Shown here piece after piece: positions 45,901 to 55,556 of a DNA stretch of 64,000 nt (position 1 is the stretch's first letter; every line of letters begins with the position of its first letter). This DNA comes from CAWATZ01 sp963784995 (lineage in GTDB: Bacteria > Planctomycetota > Planctomycetia > Gemmatales > Gemmataceae), in the NCBI GenBank assembly GCA_963784995.1, contig CAWATZ010000013.1, forward strand, positions 434,001 to 498,000, written 5' to 3'. Under the pieces are notes generated by a model, which was not told the origin of the DNA, made no database searches, and worked only from the letters and a program-made list of their open reading frames with translations. Made by a program: the position numbers and the translations under genes.

Positions 45901-45991
45901 TTCGCTGGCCTTCAGCCCAGATGGCAAGCAGCTGGCCTCGGCCAGCGCCGACAGCACGGTGCTGATCTGGGACGTCTCCGCGCTGAAGTAA
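42976..45991 (+). pseudogene. ECF sigma factor - membrane helix - WD40 protein (ECF01-Gob-type), one frameshift
   Basis: Sigma2 region (LLERFAAAGDDDAFAVLVDR, EDVVQATFLVLARKA), sigma4 (LPERLRSPLVLCFLESRTQD, LGWSLSTLRRQLERG), then a membrane helix (LFFCSILVVALSGMMAGAF) and a WD40-like region of some 700 residues on the far side. Such fusions are typical of Gemmata and are thought to pass an outside signal directly to a cytoplasmic sigma factor. The frame changes between 45395 and 45425 (SAWK to PLRQLDAPPWLPGYLEAF), after which the last blades run to 45991 (LAFSPDGKQLASASADST). If the frameshift is real, the protein ends in unrelated sequence. Confidence 0.82.
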
Positions 45992-46035
45992 CTGAATTCC
46001 TGGTCAAGCAACCAACTCTCCTCTGGTGCCTGTCC

Positions 46036-46437
46036 TCAGGGGAGGATTTCCACCGTCAAGCCGGTGAACGAACTCAGCCGGGCGTCGGCGGTCAGGAAAA
46101 CGTTGGCCTTATGCTCAACTGCCGCGGCCAGCTGCAGGGAATCCATCGCCTTGAATCTCGTGGTCGCCCGTATTTGGGCGGCCAGGTCACAAACGGCTGC
46201 CGTGATGCCCACGACTTGAATCTCGGGCCGGGCGAAGAAGGCCTGAAACTGTCTCTGGAGTACAACGTCCCCGATCCGGAGGGGAAGAACCAGGCACTCC
46301 ATCCGAACCAGGTCACTGATCTGAAGTGCGTCGCCTGCCGCGAGGGCCGTGGCGATCCGGGTCTGGGCACGGACTCCGAAGGTCGGATGGGCCTCCACGG
46401 CGTAAATGACGATGTTCGTGTCCAGGAAGACGATCAT
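46036..46437 (-). CDS. PIN-domain toxin (VapC-like), copy 2
   Basis: 133 residues, same motifs as copy 1 (FLDTNIVIYAVE, MECLVLPLR, AMDSLQLAAAVEH, FLTADARLSSF). It differs mainly in the central region, around RQFQAFFARPEIQVVG. Start overlaps the antitoxin stop by four bases. The C-terminal halves of the two toxins are almost identical, which may reflect gene conversion between the two loci. Confidence 0.85.
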   Translation of the reverse strand: MIVFLDTNIVIYAVEAHPTFGVRAQTRIATALAAGDALQISDLVRMECLVLPLRIGDVVLQRQFQAFFARPEIQVVGITAAVCDLAAQIRATTRFKAMDSLQLAAAVEHKANVFLTADARLSSFTGLTVEILP

Positions 46438-46760
46438 TCCGCCTCCGTCCGGCGTTGTTGCTCCCGGAACTGCCGGCATTCATCCTGGATGCGTTCGATC
46501 TGCTGCATCCGCTCCTCATCCTCCTCACGCAGCGCGGCGACGTCGGCATCGATTTCCTCCCGGCTGCGCGGCACGAACCCACGAGCCTGCTGTTCGGCAC
46601 GGAGTTGCTCGAAGAACTTCCAGATGGGCGTCTGCGCGTAGTCGAGAACGGGCTGAAGCGTGACTCGGACCTTCCCCGGCGGCAGGTTCGGCTTCTCGTC
46701 CAGCACCAGCGTGCCATCTTCCCGCAAGGTGCCTTGCACCTCGATTGCGTTGGAGGTCAT
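46434..46760 (-). CDS. antitoxin partner of PIN toxin, copy 2
   Basis: 108 residues starting MTSNAIEVQGTLREDGTLVL; the N-terminal 38 residues are nearly the same as copy 1, while the helical C-terminus (RSREEIDADVAALREEDEER) has diverged. The pattern (conserved DNA-binding side, variable toxin-binding side) is what insulated paralogous pairs show, although here the toxins remain close. ATG 46760 is followed upstream by GGAGAAACG. Confidence 0.78.
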   Translation of the reverse strand: MTSNAIEVQGTLREDGTLVLDEKPNLPPGKVRVTLQPVLDYAQTPIWKFFEQLRAEQQARGFVPRSREEIDADVAALREEDEERMQQIERIQDECRQFREQQRRTEAE

Positions 46761-46822
46761 GTCGTTTCTCCTTTCCGTCTGCCCTCCTCATCGTATCATC
46801 CGCCCCTTGGGAAGCGAAACAC

Positions 46823-47773
46823 TCAGACCGGAATGTCCATCCACGGCTTGCACTCGATCCGGGAGCGAAACAGCAGGATCAGCCGGTCGATCTCCTCTCG
46901 GGTCCGCGTTTCCTTCATCGCCTCCAGATACAGGATGCGGCGCGCCACCGCGTCCAGTCGGAAGAACCAGTACAGGGTCATCAGCGGATTGATCCAGAGT
47001 TTGCTGCCCGCGGTGCGGTCGGTGGCGTGGTAATCGCCGTAGTGGCCCTCCAGGGCCGAGATGATGGACGTGCAAACGATGCTGGGGTGATTGGGCTGGT
47101 TATTGCACACGGCCAGGGCCGCCTGGCGATAGCGCTCCACTTCCGGCATGTCGGCCAGGAGCGTGAAGGCGCCCAGGAAACCCCCGGACCGGGTCAGGTC
47201 AGCGACGGCCTCCAGGAAGTGGGCGTGGCAGATGCCGTGGTAGTGATCGATGCCGAAACCCAGGCAGAAAAGCAGCTTGCGCTCCACCTTCAGCTCGTCC
47301 ACGGCGGCGATGCTGGCGATGTCTTCCTGCGGCGTCGCCAGGTCGAACTCGTCGCCGCGCATCAGGCTGTCGGTGCCGCCATCGACCAGGATCACCGTGT
47401 CAATGGCGTGCTGCTTCACCAGCAGTTGATAGGCGTCAAGCAGGGGCAAGACTCCCGTGCGGGCAAAACAGTAGATGGTGACTTCCTCGCCCAACTGCCG
47501 GAACCAGCGGCAGAGATAGCCCTCGGGAAAGTAGTTGATGAACCGGGGCACTTCCGAGTCAGCGTTGACCGCCAGCAGGGCCGGGGAGAGACGAGTGCCG
47601 CCCGCCAGGTCCAGCTGAGAGAAGGAGAGGTTGGCCAGGACCACTTCCTTGCCGGCGTTGCGGAGGGCGTGATAGAGCGGCAATCCCGAGAAGAGGTCAA
47701 AGCCCCCGCCGGCACCGGCGAGCAGCACTCGCCGGGCCGGCTCCAGCTCGCGGACAAACGGCAGTTGCAGCAT
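46823..47773 (-). CDS. DUF1152 domain-containing protein
   Basis: 316 residues. The N-terminus LEPARRVLLAGAGGGFDLFS carries a glycine-rich phosphate-binding-type loop, and IDTVILVDGGTDSLMRGDE the second conserved acidic block. DUF1152 proteins are Rossmann-like and uncharacterised. I start at ATG 47773; its Shine-Dalgarno GGGAGGAAT is at the boundary of the palindrome at 47784-47898. The frame is open through the palindrome, but that extension (PNPLPEAERG) is repeat-derived. Confidence 0.82.
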   Translation of the reverse strand: MLQLPFVRELEPARRVLLAGAGGGFDLFSGLPLYHALRNAGKEVVLANLSFSQLDLAGGTRLSPALLAVNADSEVPRFINYFPEGYLCRWFRQLGEEVTIYCFARTGVLPLLDAYQLLVKQHAIDTVILVDGGTDSLMRGDEFDLATPQEDIASIAAVDELKVERKLLFCLGFGIDHYHGICHAHFLEAVADLTRSGGFLGAFTLLADMPEVERYRQAALAVCNNQPNHPSIVCTSIISALEGHYGDYHATDRTAGSKLWINPLMTLYWFFRLDAVARRILYLEAMKETRTREEIDRLILLFRSRIECKPWMDIPV

Positions 47774-47783
47774 CGGCCATTCC

Positions 47784-47898
47784 TCCCAAACCCCTCCCCC
47801 GACCCCTCCCCGAAGCGGGGAGGGGAGAAAAGAGTCGATGCTTGCTGTCTTACTCCCCCTCTCCGCTTCGGGGAGGGGGTTGGGGGGAGGGGTTGGGA
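47784..47898. repeat. imperfect GC-rich inverted repeat of about 39-bp arms
   Basis: Arms about 47784-47823 and 47860-47898, with CCTCCCCGAAGCGG against CCGCTTCGGGGAGG at the core and C-tracts or G-tracts outside. It lies directly upstream of the DUF1152 start and provides part of its leader. Confidence 0.8.
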
Positions 47899-47906
47899 AA
47901 ACAATC

Positions 47907-48275
47907 TCAGTTGCCCCAGGGAACGGAACCCGGCGCCCGAATATAGCGGGGTTCGAGGTTGTAATAGGGGTAGTACTGGCCATCGTAAGCCCAGTAGGGG
48001 CCCGCGGGAGTGGTCAGCACGCGGGGCCGCCAGCGGCCGTCCGCCGTCGGGCTCAGGTATTGCCAGTGTTCGTAGGCGCTCCGGCGGTAGAACCCCGTGC
48101 CGACGGGGGGCAGAGGGGGGTGCCGGGGCAGGATCACGATTGGACCCTGGATGGGAGCCGGTTGCGGAGCGGGAGCCGGTTGCGGGGCGGATTCCTTCGG
48201 CGGCGGCAGCAATTCTTGGCCTGCAACCCTGTTCGCTCCGAGTCCGAGAAGGAGCAGCGCAAGCAGCGTTCGCAT
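47907..48275 (-). CDS. secreted proline-rich hypothetical protein
   Basis: 122 residues. Signal peptide (LLALLLLGLGANRVAG), Pro/Ala linker (PPPKESAPQPAPAPQPAPIQ), then an aromatic-rich end (YEHWQYLSPTADGRWRPRVL, YWAYDGQYYPYYNLEPRY). The tyrosine content resembles the neighbouring Gly/Tyr-rich secreted protein, so both may be envelope components. No family recognised. The ATG at 48275 is the first ahead of the signal peptide. Confidence 0.7.
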   Translation of the reverse strand: MRTLLALLLLGLGANRVAGQELLPPPKESAPQPAPAPQPAPIQGPIVILPRHPPLPPVGTGFYRRSAYEHWQYLSPTADGRWRPRVLTTPAGPYWAYDGQYYPYYNLEPRYIRAPGSVPWGN

Positions 48276-48417
48276 GGTGTCACCTTGGGACCGAAGAAAG
48301 GATTTCACCCTTCCCATTGTGACAAGCGGGGCGGAGATTGCGAGAGTTGCCGGAAGAATCGCCGTGGAGTGGGACGAGCTGGAACAGCAAGATCGTTGCA
48401 ACTGGTGGAACCGTTCC

Positions 48418-48449
48418 GGCGTGAGGCGGAGCACGCTCCGCCTCACGCC
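48418..48449 (-). terminator. 15-bp perfect inverted repeat, 2-nt loop
   Basis: Arms 48418-48432 and 48435-48449 (GGCGTGAGGCGGAGC), 13 bases after the stop of the Gly/Tyr-rich gene. A very stable hairpin in terminator position, but without a T-tract. Confidence 0.6.
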
Positions 48450-48461
48450 AGGATGGTCCAA

Positions 48462-49232
48462 TCAGCGGCGTTCCCCGTAGGCCGGGTAGGTGTACTTCTT
48501 CGGAGTGGGCTGGCTGATGGTGATGGAAACGGGCCGACCTTCCAGGGGCAGCGACGGGCGCGTCCTGGGAGCCGGGTTCGTCGGCGCCGGGTTGCTGGGA
48601 GGCGTGGCCTGAGTGCCATCGGGCAGCGGCACCGGAGAGCGCGGACCGCCATCATACCGGAAAGTGCCGCCATTGGGAGCAGGCGTTGCCGGGGCCTGCG
48701 TCGATGGCAGCGGCGCCGACTGGACCGGCACGGGGGCCGTGGCCAGGTTCAGATTGTAGGTCGGAGCAGGGGACGTACTGGCGATCGAGAAAAAGCACCC
48801 GGGGGAGCTGTAGTAGTAAGCGCCCGGATAGCCATAGCCGTAGGAGCCGGCATAGCCGTAGAAGGGCCGATAGCCGTAGCCCCAGCCATAGCCGCCCAAG
48901 CCATAGCCGCCCAAGCCATAGCCGCCCAAGCCATAGCCGCCCAAGCCGTAGAAGGGCCGATAGCCAAAGCCGCCGTAGAAGCCGCGATGGCCGTAAAAGC
49001 CGCCAAAGCCGCCGTGGAAACCGCCGTAGAAGCCATGATGGAACCCACCGTGGAACCCGTGCCAGACGTCGAGTGTGTCGGCCTCGGGGCTGACCTGGCC
49101 CAGTTTCATGGTTGGAGTGTCGTCACCGGCCGGAATCGCCAGGCGGAACACGTCGCTCGCTTGACTGGCGGCCGTGCTGGCCAGGAGTCCGGTCAGCGCC
49201 AGCACGCCTGCCGTCAACAGTTTGACTCGCAT
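48462..49232 (-). CDS. secreted Gly/Tyr-rich repeat protein
   Basis: 256 residues. Signal peptide (LLTAGVLALTGLLASTAASQ), then a His/Gly/Phe-rich part (GFHGGFHHGFYGGFHGGFGG) and GLGGY repeated four times (48886-48945, exact 15-bp units) flanked by YRPFYG. The second half is Pro/Thr-rich with RPSLPLEGRPVSITISQPTP. Similar compositions occur in adhesive or coat proteins. The residues suggest structural rather than enzymatic use. ATG 49232 has GGAGG upstream. Confidence 0.75.
   Translation of the reverse strand: MRVKLLTAGVLALTGLLASTAASQASDVFRLAIPAGDDTPTMKLGQVSPEADTLDVWHGFHGGFHHGFYGGFHGGFGGFYGHRGFYGGFGYRPFYGLGGYGLGGYGLGGYGLGGYGWGYGYRPFYGYAGSYGYGYPGAYYYSSPGCFFSIASTSPAPTYNLNLATAPVPVQSAPLPSTQAPATPAPNGGTFRYDGGPRSPVPLPDGTQATPPSNPAPTNPAPRTRPSLPLEGRPVSITISQPTPKKYTYPAYGERR
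48886..48945. repeat. four exact 15-bp tandem repeats (CCATAGCCGCCCAAG)
   Basis: Encodes GLGGY x4 on the minus strand. Identity at every position, including third codon bases, indicates recent slippage expansion and likely length variation between strains. Confidence 0.95.
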
Positions 49233-49334
49233 GGTTGTGCCTCCGTTAGTTTTGTTCCTCACCCGCCTGAAAGGCTATTATTTCAGGAAAAGTGAGCCAA
49301 GTCAAACAATTCGGCCGATCCGGCAAGGTGCGCT

Positions 49335-52193
49335 TTACCAGCGCATCGGCTTCTGCCAGGACTCCTTGAGCTGGTCCAGCGCCGCCCAGACAAGCCACTC
49401 GCCGCGCCGGCCCGCGATCCGCAGCCGGGGCTCCTTGACCGTCTGACCGACGCAATGGACCGGAACGTCCATCAGACACGCCTCGAACTCCGCGGCCCGG
49501 GCCGGCTCGACCTCGATCAGAAAGCGGCTCGGCGACTCGCCAAAGAGCAGGGCTGCATCCTCTGCCCCGGCCGGGAGGCTCGACAGGTCGGCTCCAATGC
49601 CGCCCGCGAAGGCCATCTCCGCCGCGGCAACCGCCAGTCCGCCCTCGCTCAGATCGTGGCAGGAGCGCACCAGGCCGCGCTGAATCGCCTCGAAAAGTCC
49701 ACGGAAGATGCGCGGCGCGAGGTTCAGGTCCACCCGGGGCGGCGTTCCTCCCTTGATTCCGCGCACCAGGTTGTAGTGCGAGCCGCCCATCTCCGCCTGC
49801 GTGCTGCCGACCAGGTACAGCTTGTTCCCCGCCGACTTGAGGTCCATGCTGACGCACCGGCGCACGTCGGGAACCTGTCCCAGAGCGGAAATCAGCAAGG
49901 TCGGCGGGATGACCAGGTGCCGTTCGCCGGAGTGATACTCGTTGTTGAGACTGTCCTTGCCGCTGATGAAGGGCGTCCCATACGCCAGGGCAACGTCCCG
50001 GCACGCCTGGGCCGCCAGCACCAGCGAGCCCAGCGTCTCCGGTCGGGAGGTGTTCCCCCAGCAGAAATTGTCGAGGATCGCGATCCGTGCCGGGTCAGCG
50101 CCGACGGCGACCACGTTGCGCACCGCCTCGTCGATGGCGTTGGCCGCCATTACGTACGGATCGAGATCGCCCAGGTGCGGATTGATGCCGCAGCCCAGGG
50201 CGAGGCCGGCCCACGAGCCCAGCACCGGCATCAGCACGGCCGCATCGCCGGGGCCGTCGTTCCGAGCGCCGACCAGCGGCTTGAGGACGCTGCCGCCCTG
50301 GACCTCGTGGTCGTACTGGCGGATGATCCATTCCTTGCTGCAAACGTTGGGCGAGGCCAGGATCGCCAGCAGCGTCTTGGTGAAATCCTCGGAGGCGGCA
50401 GGCGGGCGGGTTTCCGCGGGCGGCGCCGGCGGTCGCACTGCCTGGCGCACCACGGCGGGCCGGCCCCGGTGCAGGAAGTCCATCGCCAGGTCGGCGACCT
50501 GCTCGCCCTGGTAGAACAGCCGCAATCGGCCGGCCGCCTCAAAATGGCCGATGACCGTCGCCTCGACGTCCTCGGCGGCGCACAGTTGCCGCAGCTGCTC
50601 CCACTTGCCCGCCGGCACCGCCAGGATCATGCGCTCCTGCGATTCGCTGATCCAGATCTCGGTGTAGGAAAGCCCCTGGTACTTGAGCGGCGCCTTCTCC
50701 AGATCGACGTGGGCCCCGAGACGTTCGCCCATCTCGCCGACAGCGGAGCTGAAGCCGCCCGCACCGCAATCGGTGATGGCATGGTACAGCCCCTTGTCGC
50801 GGGCCTGGAGCAGCACGTCCAGGAGCTTCTTCTCGGTGATGGCGTTGCCGATCTGCACCGCCCCGCCGCTGACGCTCTCCGACTCGGCCGTCAGTTCGAT
50901 CGAGGAGAAGGTCGCTCCGTGAATGCCGTCGCGTCCGGTCCGGCCGCCGACGGCGACAATCAGGTCTCCCGGCTCGACCGTCTTGACGCAGCGATCCACC
51001 GGGATCAGGCCGACGGTGCCGCAATAGACCAGCGGATTGGCCAGGTAGCGCGGATCGAACAGGACAGCGCCATTGACCGTCGGAATGCCCATGCGGTTGC
51101 CGTAGTCGCGCACCCCGGCCACCACACCCTTGATCACCTTCATCGGGTGCAGCACGCCGGGCGGCAGCGATTCCGGCGGCGTGTCCGGCGGGGCAAAGCA
51201 GAACACGTCCGTACTGGCGATCGGCTTGGCTCCCAGGCCCGTGCCCAGCGGATCGCGGATGACGCCGCCCAGGCCGGTGTTGGCGCCGCCATACGGCTCG
51301 ATGGCCGAGGGGTGATTGTGCGTCTCGACCTTGAAGCAGACGTTGTACTGGTCGTTGAAGCGGACGACGCCAGCGTTGTCCTCGAAGACGCTGACGCACC
51401 AGTCGGCCGGGCCGAGCCGGCGGCGGATCTCCTGGGTGGCTCCGAAGATCGTTTCCTTGAGCAGGTTGTCGATCCGCCGGCCCTCGAACTCGATGATGCC
51501 CTTGAGCGTCTTGTGGGAACAATGCTCCGACCAGGTCTGGGCCAGCGTCTCCAGCTCCACGTCGGTCGGGTCGCGGTCCTGCTCCTGGAAGTGTTTCTGG
51601 ATCGCCTTCATCTCGGGCAAGGAGAGCGCCAGCTGACCGGATCGGCTCAGTTGCTCCAGGCCGGCGTCGTTCAGTTGCCGCAAGGGAACGACAATGCGCT
51701 GGAAACGGTAAGGGGAGCCCAGCGAGAGATGGTCGAGGTGCAGCGGGCCGAACACCAGCTGCTCGATGGCGTCGTTGGCAAGGACGCGCTGGAGTTGGGT
51801 CCGGGAAGCCCGTTTGTCGGTTGGTCCGAAATAGCGGCGGTAGCTCCGCACCGAGTCCAGGGCGATTCCCAGGTCGCGGGCGGCATCGACGACGCTCATC
51901 GCCACCGGGTCCATGACGCCCGGCTTGAGCAGCACCGTGGCCAGCGTGTCGGGTCGAAAATGCTCGTTAAGTGTGCCCAGCCGGCCGGTCTCCGCCACCG
52001 GATCGACCAGCAATTCGCGGAGCAACTGGTCGGCTTGCGCCCGGTCCAGGTCGCCTTCCAGGAGAAAGCCCCTGGCCGAGCCGGTGATCAAGTCGGCTGC
52101 CTGCCGGCTGTGCGTCAGGAGGGTGTATTCCTCCCGGACCCGGGCCAGCTCGGTATCGCTGCCGCGCGGCTGGATTTCCACCTCCCAGAGCAT
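49335..52193 (-). CDS. purL: phosphoribosylformylglycinamidine synthase, PurL
   Basis: 952 residues. It catalyses the ATP-dependent FGAR to FGAM step of purine synthesis. An N-terminal PurS-like part (LWEVEIQPRGSDTELARVRE) and linker precede the AIRS catalytic repeat (WSEHCSHKTLKG, FKVETHNHPSAIEPYGGANT, VGGRTGRDGIHGATFSS) and the second half (YGTPFISGKDSLNNEY, HDLSEGGLAVAAAEMAF). No glutaminase domain follows, so a separate PurQ is required. The length lies between PurL-small and full-length PurL. ATG 52193 follows AGGAGG. Monocistronic here. Confidence 0.95.
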   Translation of the reverse strand: MLWEVEIQPRGSDTELARVREEYTLLTHSRQAADLITGSARGFLLEGDLDRAQADQLLRELLVDPVAETGRLGTLNEHFRPDTLATVLLKPGVMDPVAMSVVDAARDLGIALDSVRSYRRYFGPTDKRASRTQLQRVLANDAIEQLVFGPLHLDHLSLGSPYRFQRIVVPLRQLNDAGLEQLSRSGQLALSLPEMKAIQKHFQEQDRDPTDVELETLAQTWSEHCSHKTLKGIIEFEGRRIDNLLKETIFGATQEIRRRLGPADWCVSVFEDNAGVVRFNDQYNVCFKVETHNHPSAIEPYGGANTGLGGVIRDPLGTGLGAKPIASTDVFCFAPPDTPPESLPPGVLHPMKVIKGVVAGVRDYGNRMGIPTVNGAVLFDPRYLANPLVYCGTVGLIPVDRCVKTVEPGDLIVAVGGRTGRDGIHGATFSSIELTAESESVSGGAVQIGNAITEKKLLDVLLQARDKGLYHAITDCGAGGFSSAVGEMGERLGAHVDLEKAPLKYQGLSYTEIWISESQERMILAVPAGKWEQLRQLCAAEDVEATVIGHFEAAGRLRLFYQGEQVADLAMDFLHRGRPAVVRQAVRPPAPPAETRPPAASEDFTKTLLAILASPNVCSKEWIIRQYDHEVQGGSVLKPLVGARNDGPGDAAVLMPVLGSWAGLALGCGINPHLGDLDPYVMAANAIDEAVRNVVAVGADPARIAILDNFCWGNTSRPETLGSLVLAAQACRDVALAYGTPFISGKDSLNNEYHSGERHLVIPPTLLISALGQVPDVRRCVSMDLKSAGNKLYLVGSTQAEMGGSHYNLVRGIKGGTPPRVDLNLAPRIFRGLFEAIQRGLVRSCHDLSEGGLAVAAAEMAFAGGIGADLSSLPAGAEDAALLFGESPSRFLIEVEPARAAEFEACLMDVPVHCVGQTVKEPRLRIAGRRGEWLVWAALDQLKESWQKPMRW

Positions 52194-52208
52194 GAATTGC
52201 CTCCTGCT

Positions 52209-52280
52209 TGCGACACAAGCCCGGAGCGCCAGCGACGGGATCTGCTTGTCCCGTCGCTGGCGCTCCGGGCTTGTGTCGCA
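52209..52280. repeat. perfect 32-bp inverted repeat, palindrome family B copy 1
   Basis: Arms 52209-52240 and 52249-52280, 8-nt loop (arm includes GACACAAGCCCGGAGCGCCA). It fills the gap between purL and the next upstream gene. A decayed relative lies at 53716-53812. Confidence 0.95.
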
Positions 52281-52285
52281 GGGAA

Positions 52286-52885
52286 TCACCACATGGTATG
52301 AGTGCAAATGCCGATCAGCGCACCCACGTAGAGGCCGCTGAGGATCAGACCGCAGCTGGCGAGGATCACGTGCTTGCCGCGGACCCGGATAGCGGCTGCC
52401 CCCAGGCCGAGGCCAAACAGGGCCGACACGGACAGGCCCAGCAGCAGAAACACCCACAGCACCAGCGCCCCCAGGTGCAAGCCGCCGCTGGCCGCCGAGG
52501 CGACCACCACCAGCACAAACCCAAGCACAGCGACGATCCAGGTTCCCAGGCCCAAGAGCAGCGACCAGAGCGCCTGGCGGAAGTGCGTGCGGACCTGTTC
52601 CGGCTGGCCTTCGCCGGAGTCCATTCCCCTCTCGACGCAGGCCAGGCACAGGATCTGGTCCGCCCAGCGGCTGCGGCAGGTTTCGCAGTAGAAGTTGCCG
52701 CAGCGGCCACAGGTGCCGATCGATTCGTTACTGGGATGAACGGCGCAGGCGGCCTCGCCGGTGCGGACCGGCCGGGCGTGGCGGGTCGGCGGATCGTAGA
52801 GCGGGTCGCGGCAGCTGGGACAGCGGGCCCCCAGCCGTTCCCGGTCCTCCGGCAGCGGGTAATCACAGGAAGGACAACGCGCCAT
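52286..52885 (-). CDS. zinc-ribbon / B-box membrane protein
   Basis: 199 residues. Two zinc ribbons at the N-terminus (CPSCDYPLP...CPSCRDPLYD) and a B-box-like Cys cluster (CAVHPSNESIGTCGRCGNFY, CETC...CLACVERG), then three hydrophobic helices (LLLGLGTWIVAVLGFVLVVV, LGALVLWVFLLLGLSVSALF, HVILASCGLILSGLYVGALI). The cytoplasmic zinc-binding part probably mediates protein contacts. It is 15 bases downstream of a related zinc-finger membrane gene on the same strand, forming a pair. No close functional assignment. Confidence 0.75.
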   Translation of the reverse strand: MARCPSCDYPLPEDRERLGARCPSCRDPLYDPPTRHARPVRTGEAACAVHPSNESIGTCGRCGNFYCETCRSRWADQILCLACVERGMDSGEGQPEQVRTHFRQALWSLLLGLGTWIVAVLGFVLVVVASAASGGLHLGALVLWVFLLLGLSVSALFGLGLGAAAIRVRGKHVILASCGLILSGLYVGALIGICTHTMW

Positions 52886-52900
52886 GGACTTAACCTCCGT

Positions 52901-53692
52901 TTACCCCGTGACCTGCTGGACAATGACCAGCGTGCAGACGGCCAGGTTCCACAACACCCCGGCCAGTCCCATGAACAGGCCGGTCATGGCCATTCCCCGG
53001 CCGCCCACGTTGGGCTTGCTTTCGATCTCGCGCAGGGCAAAGCCGCCCAGCGTGATGGCCCCCGCCGGGATGATCATGCCCACCAGGCTCAGCACCACGG
53101 CCAGGATTGTCGATCCTTGCGGGTTGAGCTGCGGATTCATGGTCGCCGATCCCAGACACAGGGCGATGGGCCCCGCTGCCAGGCCGACGATCACCGCGAC
53201 CACCGCCAGCACCGAGACGCGGGGCGGCCGATTCAGGGCACGCAGACGAAAGTTCTTGCACGGGCCGCAGAGCATCTGTCCCTTGAACGAAACGACGCAG
53301 CTGTCGCAGAACGGCAGCCGGCAATCGGAGCAGTGATGCGTCTTGGCCGACTCGTCGTGGTTGAAGCAGTAATCGGGATTGACCTTGCGGTAGGTCCGTG
53401 GCCGGCGCACGGGCATGGACGAGGGCGGGCTGGGCGGCAACGGCACGCTGGGTCGATGGGGCACGTCGTTGCTGTCATCGACCGGCACCGCCCGCGCCGG
53501 CGGCACCGGCTGGGCGGGAGGCACCGGCCGGGCCGGAATGGGCTCGGGTTCGTCCGGGACTTCCGGCTCGGCGATGGTGCTGGCCCACGGGACACGCAGT
53601 CCCTGGCCGCAATCGCAGAAGATCATCGTGCCGGCCTGGGTGTCGGACCGATGGTGTTTCTTGCCGCACTGCTTGCAGCTGAACCAGATCAT
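52901..53692 (-). CDS. zinc-finger membrane protein with DUF4190-like C-terminus
   Basis: 263 residues from ATG 53692. N-terminal zinc ribbon (CKQCGKKH...CDCGQG), a long Pro-rich spacer (PARPVPPAQPVPPARAVP), a B-box-like cluster (CFNHDESAKTHHCSDCRLPF, CDSC...CGPC), then four hydrophobic helices with DUF4190-like GGFALREIES. Shares its plan with the next gene downstream, so the two may form a complex. The upstream gap contains palindrome family B copy 2. Confidence 0.75.
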   Translation of the reverse strand: MIWFSCKQCGKKHHRSDTQAGTMIFCDCGQGLRVPWASTIAEPEVPDEPEPIPARPVPPAQPVPPARAVPVDDSNDVPHRPSVPLPPSPPSSMPVRRPRTYRKVNPDYCFNHDESAKTHHCSDCRLPFCDSCVVSFKGQMLCGPCKNFRLRALNRPPRVSVLAVVAVIVGLAAGPIALCLGSATMNPQLNPQGSTILAVVLSLVGMIIPAGAITLGGFALREIESKPNVGGRGMAMTGLFMGLAGVLWNLAVCTLVIVQQVTG

Positions 53693-53715
53693 ATGCCTGC
53701 TCTCCTCTCCTGCCC

Positions 53716-53812
53716 CAGACACAAGCCCGGAGCGCAGAGCGACGGGGCGGTCGCTTGTCCCGTCGCTTGTCCCGTCGCTTGCCCGCGCTCACCCTCCCCG
53801 GGCTTGTGTCTG
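53716..53812. repeat. palindrome family B copy 2, decayed
   Basis: Outer arms 53716-53730 and 53798-53812 (CAGACACAAGCCCGG) match exactly; the centre has three GTCGCTTGTCCC-type direct repeats and no longer pairs well. Slippage within the arm probably produced this form. Confidence 0.8.
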
Positions 53813-53959
53813 TCCTGCCCATTTTACCTTAGCAAGTCCAGCCCCGTCCATCACCCCCAGGCGGACATCCGCGCCACGGTGGGATACAATCTCCACATCC
53901 TCCGGTCCCTTCGCGCCGGGGCCCGGACACCGGAACTTCATGCAACCAGGAACCCGCTG

Positions 53960-55342
<1,383 letters not shown>

Positions 55343-55373
55343 ACCGGTGCGAGATGTGCGCTGGTAGGCTAGC

Positions 55374-55448
55374 GGGGTAGGGAAACGAACTTTGTCGGCA
55401 TAAGTGATTGCAGCATAGCATGTTCAGTCGATTCGTTTCCGCTACCCC
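55374..55448. repeat. imperfect inverted repeat downstream of icd
   Basis: GGGGTAGGGAAACGAA (55374-55389) pairs with TTCGTTTCCGCTACCCC (55432-55448) with one bulge. GGGAAACGAACTTT recurs at about 55469. It may act as icd terminator or as a small repeat. I see no gene in the rest of 55343-55556. Confidence 0.5.
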
Positions 55449-55556
55449 CTGCACACCCCCCCGAGGAGGGAAACGAACTTTCATCCGGGTGCGGCCTGCT
55501 CGTCCCCCCGGTAATTGACGAGGCTTGACGCTCAGCTTCGACTTCGCCATTCGCTG

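Noticed and set aside
42976..46641. Sigma factor-WD40 gene ending at 46641
   Set aside because: After about 45410 this frame has no WD40 pattern and runs antisense to the PIN toxin; true blades continue in another frame to 45991.
48886..48945. Short tandem repeats as a CRISPR or origin iteron set
   Set aside because: Units have no spacers and are in frame as GLGGY of a secreted protein.
49455..52301. A long plus-strand open frame of 948 codons opposite purL
   Set aside because: It is antisense to a clear PurL with full catalytic motifs. Its composition (Arg, Gly, Gln, Asp rich) is what GC-rich third positions give on the other strand.
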